DNA from: Cenococcum geophilum 1.58
Lineage: Eukaryota; Ascomycota; Dothideomycetes; Gloniales; Gloniaceae
NCBI GenBank assembly: GCA_001692895.1
Contig: KV748215.1
Span: forward strand, 1,223,720-1,287,719
DNA: 64,000 nucleotides
Direction of reading: 5' to 3'
The notes below the pieces were generated by a model. That model had not been told where the DNA came from. It worked only from the letters and a program-made list of their open reading frames with translations, and did not search any database. Within the stretch, counting starts at the first letter, position 1. The number at the start of each line of letters is the position of its first letter. The translations under genes and the position numbers were made by a program. Below are positions 10,389-21,340 of the stretch, piece by piece.

Positions 10389-11230
10389 TTACCCAATTCG
10401 CTCCCATTCAATAGGACCATTATACCCAGCAAGCGCGTCTCCCGTAAGATAGTTCAAACCATCTCTCGACCCTTCAAACTTTACCTCGTTTAAACCTCCG
10501 AGTAACCTGATCCCATCATGTAAAAGCAGCAGCACCTTCTCCCGATAGCGCCTACATCCATCATGTGCTAACCAATGCGCATGATCAAGATTTGGATCCC
10601 GATCTTCCCATCCTGCTAACGGAGCTCCTCCAATCCGCAAGACCGATGACTTTAGACTGTGCCCTCCATATGTCCAGACGTCAAGAAAGAATAGATTGAG
10701 AAAGTCATCCCAGCACTGCCAGAACTCAAAATCACCGCTGTCATTGCGCAAATCTTCTTCTGGAGTCAGCTCTTCGTTGGTGGAGAGGACAGCACGGCGG
10801 CAGCGCTGGAGTAGTCGTTCTGAAATCAAATCTAAGATCTCGAAGTAGCGGCTCGTTTTTGAAATGTGCGGAGGCGGCGCATCTATGACAAGCGGTATCT
10901 TGCATAATTCATCGAGGGCTTCCCCATGAATTTGTCGGTTCAATAGGGGAATGCTTGGAATGGTGAGCTTCGGGTAATGGGGGATATGAGGCAGGTCGGG
11001 CAAGAGCTCTTCAATTCTGATCGCTCATTTAGTGCAGTCTCTGCTTGGGCAGCTTTTGAGTAGGCCTGAGACAAAGAGGGCCATTCAAGTACGAAGGAGT
11101 ATATAATTAACCGAATATCGGCAGGCAAGGTGAGGAAAGGAAACGGTTTAGCCTCACGTGGAACCATTGTCGACGAAATGAGAGATCTTGTACTTCTCAA
11201 TAATCGATGCAGGAGCTTAAAAATAGGCAT
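10389..11230 (-). CDS. F-box/2EXR-like protein with a break in frame
   Basis: The first frame starts at 11,230 and gives MPIFKLLHRLLRS, then FPFLTLPADIRLIIYSFVLE, the hallmark of the large fungal F-box-like/2EXR families. A second frame, from about 11,018 to the stop at 10,389, contains the matching continuation IPLLNRQIHGEALDEL and about 190 further residues rich in Trp and Asp. The two frames differ. An in-frame join is possible with a 56 bp intron having a weak GTCTCA donor and ATCAG acceptor, but that would remove LSQAYSKAAQAE, which looks like conserved family sequence. A one-base shift near 11,010-11,040 (mutation or sequence error) is the alternative. Function is unknown; such proteins often act in substrate recognition. 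Confidence that the locus is a gene is high, that it is intact is low. Confidence 0.65.
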
Positions 11231-11580
11231 AAAACGAACTAGAGAGGGTGTCCACGCTCGATGAAGTGTACTGGAAGCTCTTTCCTGTTAAACTAGTGAA
11301 TTCGAACGTTGCTGTTCTTCACCGTGCTGGAACTGCCGTAGCCGAAGGCCAGGTCAATAGATAGGGTTTTGGCTGTTAAAATGTTAGTTGATACTTCGAT
11401 ACCAACGTGAAGTTCTATTGTAGTGGCAGGTGGCAACTCGCAGGTGGAGCTGACGTTGATGACACTGTTTGAAGCGCCAAGGAAATTTGTGAGTTTTGCA
11501 GCCACTTTACGCGTCAAGCTCTGGAAACGCGTCGATAGCATCAACCACCAACATTTCCATCACTGCATTTGCTAATTAAA
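11231..11580. other. Divergent promoter region of the F-box-like gene and ctf4
   Basis: This 350 bp region lies between two divergent starts and holds the two ACGCGT sites listed separately. An 83-codon minus-strand frame (11,293-11,544) overlaps those sites and has no recognisable product, so it is not called a gene. Confidence 0.5.
11509..11532 (+). promoter_or_regulatory. Two MluI cell-cycle boxes upstream of ctf4
   Basis: Seen: ACGCGT at 11,509-11,514 and again at 11,527-11,532, about 70 and 50 bp before the ctf4 start codon. Known: ACGCGT is the core of the MCB element bound by MBF, which drives G1/S transcription of replication genes in fungi. Inferred: periodic S-phase expression of ctf4 in this fungus. 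Confidence 0.6.
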
Positions 11581-14418
11581 ATGGTTCTGCAACAACGCCT
11601 TCGGGGCCGACAGGCTCGTGAGTACTTCAAAAATGCTGGTTAGACATGCGACATGCTAATTAATTGAGATAGATACGCCTGGCCCAACATTTTTAAGTTA
11701 TACACCAAATGGCAGAAAGCTGATCACTGTTGGACTGGACAACCCAATTCGCGTTTTCAATACAGGCTCGGACGAAGAGCCTGCAAACATCGATGATTGC
11801 ATGGATGCGAATACCGCAGTTGCCGCTGCTGTACGTTTAGGAACAACCTAGGCTTTTCAGTGGCTAATCTTGCCAGAATACTTTTTTCGTTGCTGGCTCC
11901 GAGGACGGAACTGTTTGCAAATACTCCCTCGACACAAATTCGCTAGAAAGTGTCCTTGTGCGATGTTCCTTACCTGTACGGGATGTCGTACTCTCTCCGG
12001 ATGGGAATTGGGTAGCTGTTGCCAGCGAGTACGTAACATTTGTATGACCTGAGGTACAATGCTGATACTTCACAGCGAGCTAGTCGTCAAAGTCGTCAAT
12101 ACCCAAGACATAAGTCGAGTGCTTATCCTACGAGACCAAACTAGAGCCGTAAAGCACGTGTCGTTTGACCACAGCGGAACTTACTTGGCTGTTTCCTGTT
12201 CAGATGGCCAGATATATATATACTCGTTGAGTTCGGAGGAACCTGAGCTTATAAAAAAGGTGGATGGAATGATCAAAAGCTTGGACACAGATTCTGAAGC
12301 AAGTTCGAAGGTGCTATGGCATCCAGACGGGAGGGCGTTCGCTACTCCGACTGCTACTCGAGGTAATCCTCAATACTCATCCTGTCAAGAATGATGGCTA
12401 ATGGCCTTTTGCAGAGGTACAAGTCATGTCTCGAAGTGACTGGGAACGACAACGAGCATTTAATACACAGCACACTGGTGATATCACTGCGGCCGCGTGG
12501 TCACCAAACGGCGGGCTATTAGCCACAACCAGCACAGATCGAAAGTTATGCTTGTGGGATACAAAGACGCAAAAGCTTATTAAAACGTACGACGATATCC
12601 GTGCTACAATTATGGCGATGGCATGGCACCCTACAGAGAATATCTTGTCTTATACGAACAACGACGGTGAACTGTATATCCACACCGATTTCGTACCGAC
12701 AGACTACATTTCAGTACTCGAAAAGACCCTTCAACCAGCTCCTTTCATCCATGATCCCCTTACTGAAACATCGGGCGACGCTACGCGACAGCTCGTCAAC
12801 GGGTCAAAGGACGGTCTAGTTATGCGTCAAGTAAGGCAAGGCACTCCAGACTCCTTGGCTGATATCCTTGGCTCCGATGCTATGTCTGATATGGGAGATG
12901 GCTTCATTGAGGACGACGACGGCGCAGGCTACGCCGAAGAGATTAACGGCTACGGAAAACGTACCAACGGCCATCTAGACGCTATAGCCGGGCCAAACGG
13001 TAAGCGCAGAGCGTACGGCCAAGGCTCCTGGAAGCCTCGCATCCACGAGTCATTCCAGCCCGGCAGCACGTTGTGGAGGGGTAACAGGAGGTATCTGTGC
13101 CTGAACCTAACAGGCTTTGTGTGGACTGTCAACCAGGAAACGCATCATACTGTAACTGTAGAATTCTACGACCGGGAATTCCATCGTGATTTCCACTTTA
13201 CAGACCCCTTTCTGTACGACAAAGCATGTCTGAACGAAAACGGCACTCTCTTCTCATCTCAGCCCTCCGAAAAAAACCCAGCTATGATATATTACCGCCC
13301 ACACGAGACCTGGACAACGAGAACGGATTGGCGCACTCAACTTCCTGTTGGAGAGAAAGTCACCGCAATAGCTTTGAGTGACTCCTACGTTGTAGTTACG
13401 ACATCAGCAAATTACGTCCGCGTTTTCACCCTCTTCGGCGTGCCCTTCCGTGTCTACCGCCAGAAGAGCTCTCCAACAGTAACCTGTGCAGCATGGCGTG
13501 ACTACGTCCTCACTATCGGCAACGGACCTGTAGGCGGAGACGGCACCTGCCGCCTCCTCTACACGATCGAGAACGTCAAGCGAGACGAAGTATGCCAGAG
13601 CGAGGACGTAGTGGCTCTGACCGAAGGCGCAGAGCTTCAAAGCGTGTTTTTTTCCGACAGTGGTGTAAGTCCCTTGCCCTTCCCCCCTTCAGTCTCTCCT
13701 CCCTCACATACCTAACACGCCACAGGACCCATACATCTATGACTCAACCGGCGTCCTTCTCACCCTCCTCCACTGGCGCATCCCTTCCCAAGCCCGCTGG
13801 GTGCCTCTCCTCGACACACGCCTCCTCTCCCGCCTCGCGAGCGGCCGCAAGCAAGAAAGCTACTGGCCCGTCGCCGTCGCCGCCTCCAAATTCCACTGCA
13901 TCATCCTGAAAGGCGGCGACCGGCACCCGTACTTCCCACGCCCGCTCCTCACCGACTTCGACTTCCAAGTCCCCATCAGCGGCCTGCGCGCCCCCAAGCG
14001 CGCCCCCTCCGCCGCCGCGGACGCCATGGACGACGACGCCGACGCCGACGCCGGCCCCAGCGAACAGACGCGCCTCGAGGAACTCTACATCCGCACCTCG
14101 GTCCAGCACACACAACTGTCGTCGACGCTGTCCTTCGTGCGCCCCACCCCCGCCCAGCGCGCGCTGCTGCCGCGTCTGGAGCTCGAGGTCGACAAGGCGC
14201 TCCTGCAGCTGCTGGCGCTCGAGTGCCGCGAGGGCGAGGAGCGCGGCATGAGGGCGCTCGAGATCGTGCAGCTGATGCGGGACCGCACGGGCAAGATGCT
14301 CGAGGCTGCTGGGAAGGTTGCGGCGCGGTTCGGGAGGGATGTGCTGGGGGAGAAGATTAGAGAGGTGGCGGAGAGGAGGTTGGTTGGGTTGGAGGGGGAG
14401 GATGACGAGATGGGGTAG
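11581..14418 (+). CDS. ctf4: Ctf4/Mcl1/SepB replisome adaptor (AND-1 family)
   Basis: Six exons (11581-11617, 11673-11830, 11877-12028, 12076-12362, 12415-13664, 13726-14418) encode 858 residues. Residues about 15-330 form WD40 repeats; FVAGSEDGTVCKYSLDTNSL and AAWSPNGGLLATTSTDRKLC are typical blades. An acidic linker follows (around 360-400, GFIEDDDGAGYAEE). From about 416 comes the conserved SepB/Mcl1 middle domain (WRGNRRYLCLNLTGFVWTV, HRDFHFTDPFLYDKACLNEN). The C-terminal exon is helical and unusually GC-rich, with an Asp/Ala run (DDDADADAG). Known: Ctf4 is a homotrimeric hub linking the CMG helicase to polymerase alpha and acts in sister-chromatid cohesion; the Aspergillus orthologue is sepB. 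The start was fixed by the short first exon MVLQQRLRGRQA, which splices to the first WD blade. Confidence 0.95.
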
Positions 14419-15024
14419 CTTGGTTGGATGTAGAAAATAGCTGTGGGTGAGCATTTTTGGACCGGATTGGTTTCGAGGAGTTGGATGGCGCTGTGGCGGG
14501 GTTGGGCCAGGTCAAAGGGTTGGATGGAATGATTGGGTAATGTTAAGGATTGAAAGCATGCATGATATTCAGGAGACAGTACAAATGCATTAACTCGTAA
14601 AGCATCCAGAAAGGTATCTTGGCTTGCCACTTAAAGTGTGCATTGCAATTGGTTGAAGTCTAATAGGTTTCTTAGCTTCCGCTGAACAGTACGAAAGGCC
14701 TTGAAATGCATGGCACAAGAAGCTCCAAGAGCTCATAAGCAAATTCCAGCATTAAATATAGACGCAAGACCAAAAATAGTCAATTTACTGGATTAGTGAA
14801 CAGGAAAGAAGTTAACCCTCAATCTTGCTTAATCCTCCCAACAGGTCAAACCACCCACAATCAACAAGTTGCTACAATAGACCAGTTCTATCACTTTACC
14901 GCCAAACGTATGCACTCAATTAAGCGAAGCCGGCTAAGGGGACAACCCAGCCCCAACCAATGAGTACACGCATTCAATCGCACAGAACGGGCGACCCAGC
15001 AACCCCACCCATTTACGCAATAGC
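14419..15024. other. 3' regions of convergent ctf4 and tubulin genes
   Basis: The 606 bp between the two stop codons hold no coding texture. A 181-codon minus-strand frame reaching into ctf4 is an antisense shadow. Confidence 0.6.
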
Positions 15025-16825
15025 TTAGTACTCGGCCTCAGCACCTTCCTCACCTTCGAGCGAGTCGGCGGCAACCTCCTCGTAGTCGCGCTCCAGCGCG
15101 GCCAAGTCCTCGCGGGCCTCGGAGAACTCGCCTTCCTCCATGCCCTCGCCGACATACCAGTGGACGAATGCACGCTTGGAGTACATGAGGTCGAACTTGT
15201 GGGAGAGAGCGGACCAGGCCTCAGCGATGGCCGTTGTGTTGGAGAGCATGCAGCTATATTGCATCAGTTAGCACATGATTCTTTTATAGGGTGTCGGAGG
15301 GAATGGATTGGATCGAACATACACAGCACGGTTGACCTTGGCCAAATCGCCGTTTGGCACCATCTGTGGTGGTTGGTAGCAGATGCCAATCTTGAAGCCG
15401 GTCGGGCACCAGTCGACGAATTGGATTGTGCGCTTCGTCTTCAGGTGGGCAATCGCAACATGGGTATCCTTTGGCACGACATCGCCACGGTATAGCAGGC
15501 AGGTAGCCATGTACTTGCCGTTGCGGGGGTCGCACTTGACCATCTGGTTGTTTGGTTCGAAGCAGGCGTTGGTGATCTCCATGACAGAGTTGGCCTCGTG
15601 AGCGGCCTTGGCGGCCGAGACAACTGGGGCATAGGCGACGAGAGGAAAGTGGATACGCGGGTAAGGGACGAGGTTGGTCTGGAACTCGTTGAGGTCGACG
15701 TTCAGAGAACCGTCAAATCGCAGGGAAGCGGTGATTGAAGAAACGACTAAAAGATAAAAAAAGTTAGCAGGGGGTCAATGCGTTTAACATGAAGGAATCA
15801 ACCTACCTTGTGCAATGAGACGGTTCAGGTTCTCATAGTTGGGCCGCTCAATCCCCAGATTCCTACGGCAGATATCATATATCGCCTCGTTATCCACCAT
15901 AAAACTACAATCGGAGTGTTCGAGGGTAGTATGTGTGGTGAGGATGGAGTTGTATGGCTCTACAACTGAAGTAGCGACCTGAGGAGCAGGGTACACGCAG
16001 AACTCCAGCTTGCATTTCTTGCCATAATCAACTGATAGGCGCTCCATAAGAAGCGCCCCGAACCCGGAGCCGGTACCACCACCGAAGGAGTGGAAAACGA
16101 GGAAACCTTGTAAACCGGAGCAGTTATCGGCGACACGTCGGACCTTGTCCAACACCTGGTCAATGAGCTCCTTCCCAACGGTGTAGTGACCGCGAGCGTA
16201 GTTGTTTGATGCATCCTCCTTGCCAGTGATCATGTGCTCTGGGTGGAAAAGGCTTCGGTAGGTGCCGGTTCGGACCTCATCGACAACGTTGGGCTCCAAA
16301 TCGCAGTAGATGGTTCGGGGGACGTATTTGCCCTGACCTGAGCATGTTTGTTAGTTCTTGCCACGCTGACTTTGTTTTCATGTCACGTTACCCGTCTCGG
16401 AGAAAAAAGTGCTGAAGCCATGGTCATCGTCGGCAGCTTTGCGCTCTTCGGTGAGATAACCGTCGGGCTAAAAAAGTTCACAATGTTAACTAGAGGAGCT
16501 CAATCAGCTTGAGCAAGGTGAGTTGCTTACCTGAATGCCGTGTTCGAGGCAGTAAAGCTGTATACAGATTTCTAATCAGTCTTTGCTCCACCTTAGGCAT
16601 CAACAAGATTTCCCCTTCCGACGCTGGAAATGTAAAGCCCTGGAAAAGGAGAATTCTGGTCAGAAACTCACCTCCCAGCATGAATTTGCAATCTGGCAAC
16701 CAGCTTGGCCGACTATACGCGTGAAAAGTCAGTATCAACATAGGTATTGGGTGCATGCTGTTGGAGGTGGTCAGGGCGCGCGCGCGTTGTGGGGTCATAC
16801 CGTTCAAGCTGATGACTTCTCTCAT
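15025..16825 (-). CDS. tub1: Alpha-tubulin
   Basis: Seven exons (16801-16825, 16672-16712, 16531-16557, 16392-16467, 15807-16337, 15323-15746, 15025-15253) join to 450 residues. Landmarks: [15 protein letters not shown] at the N-terminus, the GTP-binding signature GGGTGSG, the alpha-specific [14 protein letters not shown], and [16 protein letters not shown] near the C-terminal third. The protein ends EGAEAEY with the terminal aromatic of alpha-tubulins. Known: it forms the heterodimer with beta-tubulin that polymerises into microtubules; alpha-tubulin binds non-exchangeable GTP. The crowding of four introns in the first 80 codons is common in fungal tubulin genes. The first intron contains a GCGCGCGCG run. 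It shares a 440 bp promoter region with pga1 on the other strand. Confidence 0.97.
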
Positions 16826-17265
16826 GTTTGCGGTTGGTAGAAGGATTCAGTAGAGTGTTTGGATATGGATTCGGGTAGTAGTAGAATCGAATGGGTTGGT
16901 GGGGTGGAGGATGTAGCGGGGACGGGATGTCGGTAGGGAAGGAGAGATGTTGTGGGATGTTTTGTTGTGCAGGGACCAAAAGACCAACGAACCGACGCCA
17001 GCAACGCTTGGACCAGGGGCTTTTCGGAAATTGTCCCGCAAATTCATTTTAAATGTCCTCGTCAATGTCAACTTGCTGCAGCCTGCACGTCCACACGCCC
17101 ACACGCCCACACGTCCACCATGATACCGTGAATCAATCCGTGAATCAATCAATCAATATTGGCGCCCTCCCCTTGCCCATGCTACAATCACTACTACGAT
17201 TTCCCCTGGAGCCATGATTGCAGCTGTTTCTAATATCATTGAATAAATATCTATCCACGCCGAAG
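16826..17265. promoter_or_regulatory. Divergent promoter of alpha-tubulin and pga1
   Basis: The 440 bp between the two start codons contains four copies of an 8-bp unit (GYCCACAC type) at 17,089-17,120, followed by AATC repeats at about 17,130-17,156 and an ATTGG (CCAAT on the other strand) near 17,157. Known: CCAAT is the site of the CBC/HAP complex in fungi. That these elements act here is an inference. Confidence 0.5.
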
Positions 17266-18127
17266 ATGAGCGCCATCCCTTGGTTGGTCTTTCTTGTCGC
17301 ACTCATCATCACGGTGAATGCGAACACCGAAAAGCTCATCTTTCTCGGCCCCAGTGCTATCACTATTCCTAATGTCCACCCAGGCCTGGATGACCTCCGT
17401 CTAGACACTCTATCGCCCACCGGGCAACATATCCTGGAGACACAGCTGTCTGTAGAGTTCCCTACAGAAGCAGAGCCTCGTGGTGTGCAATCCTGGTACC
17501 TGATCGAAGGATTACAGGAAGGCCGCAGGTACGAGCTGAGGATTTGCTGGGTTGCCACTGTAAGCAAGATAATTATTTGCTTGTCTGTCATTCCATGCGA
17601 GCTGCCGCCTACTTTACCGAATTGTCTTTGTTTGTTCAATTCTTGCCGCAGTTTGGCTAACCAACCAAAGCAACCTACAAAGTTTTGGCTTGACGTCCAC
17701 CAAATCACCGAAGTATTTGAGACCCCTCTCCTCGTATCCTCGCTGGCTGCCTACTCTAAACGACGTCAAGATCTCGGCTTGAAGGACCCAGAATACACCG
17801 AGGCATACTCCTCTACATCATCAAAATCTGCATTGTTCTTACAGATACACTCAGCTGCAGACTTTTTCTCTTCAAATCGGACGTTGATGGAATTCCCGCC
17901 AGCGGTTGACGTGGATATCAGTGCGTAATTTATGCTCCCATCATTTCATACTTTTCGCTTATATTGACCCAGTTCTTGATCCATACCTCTTCAATATATT
18001 CCCAAGATCTCTTGGCCCAACCGCCATATACATCGCTATACTTGCTGTTGGGAGCTGGTTTCTTTCTGGAGTCATACACACGTGGCTAAGCAGCATCGAA
18101 GCAACGCCTAAACCACACACCGATTGA
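17266..18127 (+). CDS. pga1: Pga1-type subunit of GPI mannosyltransferase II
   Basis: Three exons (17266-17559, 17671-17920, 17973-18127) give 232 residues. A signal peptide (IPWLVFLVALIITVNA) is followed by NTEKLIFLGPSAITIPNVHP and LDDLRLDTLSP, then GRRYELRICW, which match the fungal Pga1 family. The last exon supplies ILDPYLFNIFPRSLGPTAIY, which leads into one C-terminal membrane helix (about 195-217). Known: yeast Pga1 binds Gpi18 and is needed to add the second mannose of the GPI anchor in the ER. The lumenal domain with a single C-terminal anchor fits. The ATG at 17,266 was preferred because it begins directly before the signal peptide; there is no in-frame ATG upstream. Confidence 0.85.
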
Positions 18128-18255
18128 GCGGTTTCTATATTCATGATACCCCATTTCCAAACTCTTTAGATATTCCTCACCCTTTAGTCGCCCTCGGCAT
18201 CTAGCCTTGTTGTTTCACCTATCCTGTCTAATTCCCAATACATCCCACTACGAAG

Positions 18256-18630
18256 ATGAGCCCTCCTACAGCTCCACATACCGACCTATCCACTCTCCCT
18301 GCCGAGCTACTTCTCTACATAATTGAAGACTTACGCCCTGATGATTATGTCACCTTCGCCCTCGCTGCGTATCCTCTGCTGCGCCGCCACGGCCTTGTGC
18401 CGCCGCTCAGCAATACCATGTTCCAGCAACTAGTAAATCAAGCTCCTGGACCGACCATTTTCCCGCGCTGGCCGTTTCCCATAGAGTTGACGGACCAAAT
18501 ACTGGGCTATCTAAGCCCACAGGACATGATTTGGTTCATTTTCACGCACCGGCATCTGTTTGCGTCGTATATCAGGAATTTGAGTCCGGCGACGGTGGAA
18601 GGATTAAGGAGGGCATGTTTACCGGATTGA
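18256..18630 (+). CDS. Small protein with two F-box-like motifs
   Basis: An intact 124-codon frame reads MSPPTAPHTDLSTLPAELLL and contains two similar helical motifs: LPAELLLYIIEDLRPDDYVT at about residues 14-33 and FPIELTDQILGYLSPQDMIW at about 73-92. Both have the LP/FP-x-EL...I...L pattern of the F-box core. The start has an AAG before the ATG like its neighbour pga1. There is no substrate-binding domain, so it is either a minimal adaptor or a degenerate copy of a larger F-box protein. The frame ends cleanly and the codon usage is coding-like. It follows pga1 by 128 bp on the same strand. Function is not known. Confidence 0.6.
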   Translation: MSPPTAPHTDLSTLPAELLLYIIEDLRPDDYVTFALAAYPLLRRHGLVPPLSNTMFQQLVNQAPGPTIFPRWPFPIELTDQILGYLSPQDMIWFIFTHRHLFASYIRNLSPATVEGLRRACLPD

Positions 18631-19527
18631 GCGGATGATTTAGTCGTAGTGAAGACCCAGTGCACTCGTACGAGGATCTAGTTTCTAAGCAGAAAACAAC
18701 CTTCAGATGCTGAAACAAGGGGACAGTCCAAAAGGCCTTCGAATAGAGTCGTCACGGACGGATAAGCCCCTCAGCAATCTTCTAGGTCCCATTCTTCCGT
18801 CGTAGGACGTACTTTTAAGGACCTCAAGATGTTTAGAGGGCCCAGGCCTGCAAGCCATGGGCTGCGGCTTATCAGTCAATATGCCCATCGAGCTAAATCA
18901 GCTCGTCGTGTAGGATATTGACGGACTAAGCTCTTTTCAAGGCAGAACAGTTTCTCCAAGTCATCTATTTAGCTGAAGCCTCCTATGCCTTACCCGTTGC
19001 GTGCATGCCAAGCATCGTGAGCTACCCTTCACCTAGGCCCATTGAATCACTCCCGGCCCTCTCGATCCACAACTGTCTAGTTTCGTACGGTGTCTACCTT
19101 TCCACTCACACGGCCCAACAACAGAACATTTCACTCAGAATAGATCGAATGGAATGAACTAACTCTTCGAGTTCCGAGAAACCACACTTTGGCACATATT
19201 ACACGCTCTAAGCGCTTGCCAGCATAACATACAATGCCCCTGCTCTGCCCTGCAAGCGACTCACTACTTCTCCCAAACACGGCCCGGCATCAGCATCAAC
19301 AGTCAAATCTCCTCACATCTCACAGCACATCAAAAACCGCCCAATATCTCCCCCTAGCACTCTTAAGAGAGCCAGATATACAGAACATAACGTATTTCGT
19401 GTGCATCGATCCAGTATCATCCCCTTTCATGAAAACAAACAAAAACCAGCTCAAATCCATCTCAACACCATCGCCCGCCCGTCCGTCCGCCCGCTCAGCC
19501 AACGCAGTTTAGGCTCGTCACCCAAGA

Positions 19528-19564
<37 letters not shown>

Positions 19565-19572
19565 ACCCCCCC

Positions 19573-19606
<34 letters not shown>

Positions 19607-19699
19607 ACGGGTTTGAGCCCCCCCCCCCAAAACCCCCCCCCCCCCCCACCGCAGTTCCATCACTCCCAGACCCTTAAGCCCCCCAGATCACCGCGCCGC
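18631..19699. other. Intergenic stretch, ends in a C-rich tract
   Basis: This 1069 bp lies between convergent genes. Frames at about 19,230-19,620 on the plus strand are short and end in proline runs produced by the C tract. No gene is supported. Confidence 0.5.
19530..19647. repeat. Long poly-C tract (poly-G on the other strand)
   Basis: Seen: 19,530-19,604 is almost pure C with four A; after a short AAACGGGTTTGAG island, C runs resume at 19,618-19,628 and 19,633-19,647. It lies just downstream of the WW-protein stop codon. Such tracts can form G-quadruplexes, but in draft genomes they are also typical of read-end artefacts. Confidence 0.85.
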
Positions 19700-21340
19700 C
19701 TACCACCCCGGCTGCGGCGGCGCCTGCGTCGTCGCGCCGTGCCCGCCGCCATATTGTCCCCCAGACGCGCTATGCGGCTGCCCGTAGCCGCCCTGGCCAT
19801 ACTGCTCGTGCGAGGGCGGGCCGCCGTGCGTCGGCGCACCACCGTGCTGCTGCCCATACGGCGGCTGGCCTTGCGCGCCGGGGTACTGGCCCTGGCCCGT
19901 CGGCGGGGGCGGGTACTGGCCCGGCGTGCTGCTGGCGGAAGGCGGAGGCGGGTACTGCGTGTGGCCGCCGCTGGAGGGAGGCGGCGGGTATTGGTTGTAT
20001 CCGCCTGAGGGCGGCGGCGGGTACTGGTTGTGCCCGCTGCTCGGTGGCGGGTATTGGCCTGGGGTGTGCGCTTGGCCTTGTGGGCTGCCGTAGGATGCGG
20101 GTATGGGCGCGGGTTGGTACCCGCCTTGGCCGTGCTGGCCTTGCTGGCCGTATGGGTCATGGCCTCCGTAAGACGGGTTCTGGCCGTAGTTTCCGGGCTG
20201 CTGTTGGTGTTGGGTAGGAGCGCCGTAGGAGGGCTGGCCGTGCTGGCCTGGCGGCTGGTATTGGCCAGGTGTAGGGCTGCCACCGTACTGACCTGGTGGC
20301 GATGGAGCGTGCTGGCCATGCTGGCTAGATGGGTTGTACTGGCCCGGTGTTGAAGCAGCGCCATGTTGGCTAGGCGCGCCATACTGGCCAGTTGTTGAAG
20401 GACTGCCGTGTTGGTTTGAAGGCTTGTATGCCGTTGGTGGTGCTTGGCCCGTGTAGGTGCTGCTAGAGGCTGAACCACCGCCGTGGCTATAGCCATAGTC
20501 GTTTGGCTTCGAATGCTTGTTGGCTTATTAGAATCCGGAACTCTTAAAATACGGTTAGACAGTACTCACAGAGCCTCCATGAGATCCTCCCAGTACACCT
20601 CCCAGCAAACCTCCCAATCCACCCTGTCCGTGGCTTCCTCCTCCACCATGCCCACCAGAATGCTGACTGCTAGGCTTACCGCTGTTTAGAAGACTTCCAG
20701 CGAGCTGTCCAACAAGACCTCCACCGCCGCTTTGGCCATGTCCTCCGCCACCGCCGTGAGACTGACTGCCTCCTCCAAGGAGAGACGAAGCAATTCCGCC
20801 AAGGCCAGACTGTTGACCATGGCTGCCGCTGTGTTTTCCGCCCTGGCCGGTAAGCATGTTGATGGCCATGCCCTAATTCTATCAGCACATGCTATACTCG
20901 ATATTGGTCTCTGAATCAAACGTACGCCCAGACCCCCACTCCGTTCTCCGGTTTGTCCATCCACGCCCCGCGTGCCCTCACCCTCTTGCATACCATGCTG
21001 CCCTTCCTGGGGCTTGTCATAAGGACCGGCTTGCGCAGGTGTCCCTGCAGGTGACACCGTAGACGGCGCAGGGTCGGCTGGGATGTCCCATTGTGAATGA
21101 CCGGTGCTGATCTGAACGTAGTAATATTTGCGCGAGCTAATCCTCGAGTGAGCAAAACGTTGGTAATCCTTGACAGCGGGTTTTTGAAATAACATAGGCA
21201 AAAAGGTACAGGAACCTTGGGGAAACCCACCTACCATCCCACTGAGCTATCCAGCCAGCGGGTAATTTAGGTAGAGTTGGATCCGTTGGGCCCGCATCCG
21301 GCGATAGAGGTGGTTGCGGAGGTGTAGGGTGCTCAGCCAT
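19700..21340 (-). CDS. WW-domain protein with Gly/His- and Pro/Gln/Tyr-rich tail
   Basis: Four exons (21231-21340, 20926-21136, 20570-20872, 19700-20515) give 479 residues. Residues about 24-57 form a canonical WW domain: LPAGWIAQWDGSS, RKYYYVQ, HSQWDIP, with both Trp, the central aromatic block and the closing Pro. Residues about 108-208 are Gly/Ser/His-rich (GGIASSLLGGGS), and 209-479 are repeats such as PPGQYGG and GGYNQYPPPP. Known: WW domains bind Pro-rich ligands, often PPxY. The tail itself holds PPxY-like strings, so self-association is conceivable (inference). The architecture recalls yeast Wwm1 but a closer Wwm1 match lies at 33.4-34.3 kb, so no symbol is given. The splice that completes the WW domain (GT at 21,230 to AG at 21,137) was chosen because it alone restores the domain in frame. 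Confidence 0.85.

Noticed and set aside
11293-11544. 83-codon minus-strand frame upstream of ctf4
   Set aside because: It starts 37 bp from the ctf4 start and overlaps its promoter boxes; no family resemblance.
13744-14454. 236-codon minus-strand frame
   Set aside because: Antisense of the GC-rich last exon of ctf4.
19451-19663. Proline or glycine-rich frames over the C tract
   Set aside because: Homopolymer translation only.
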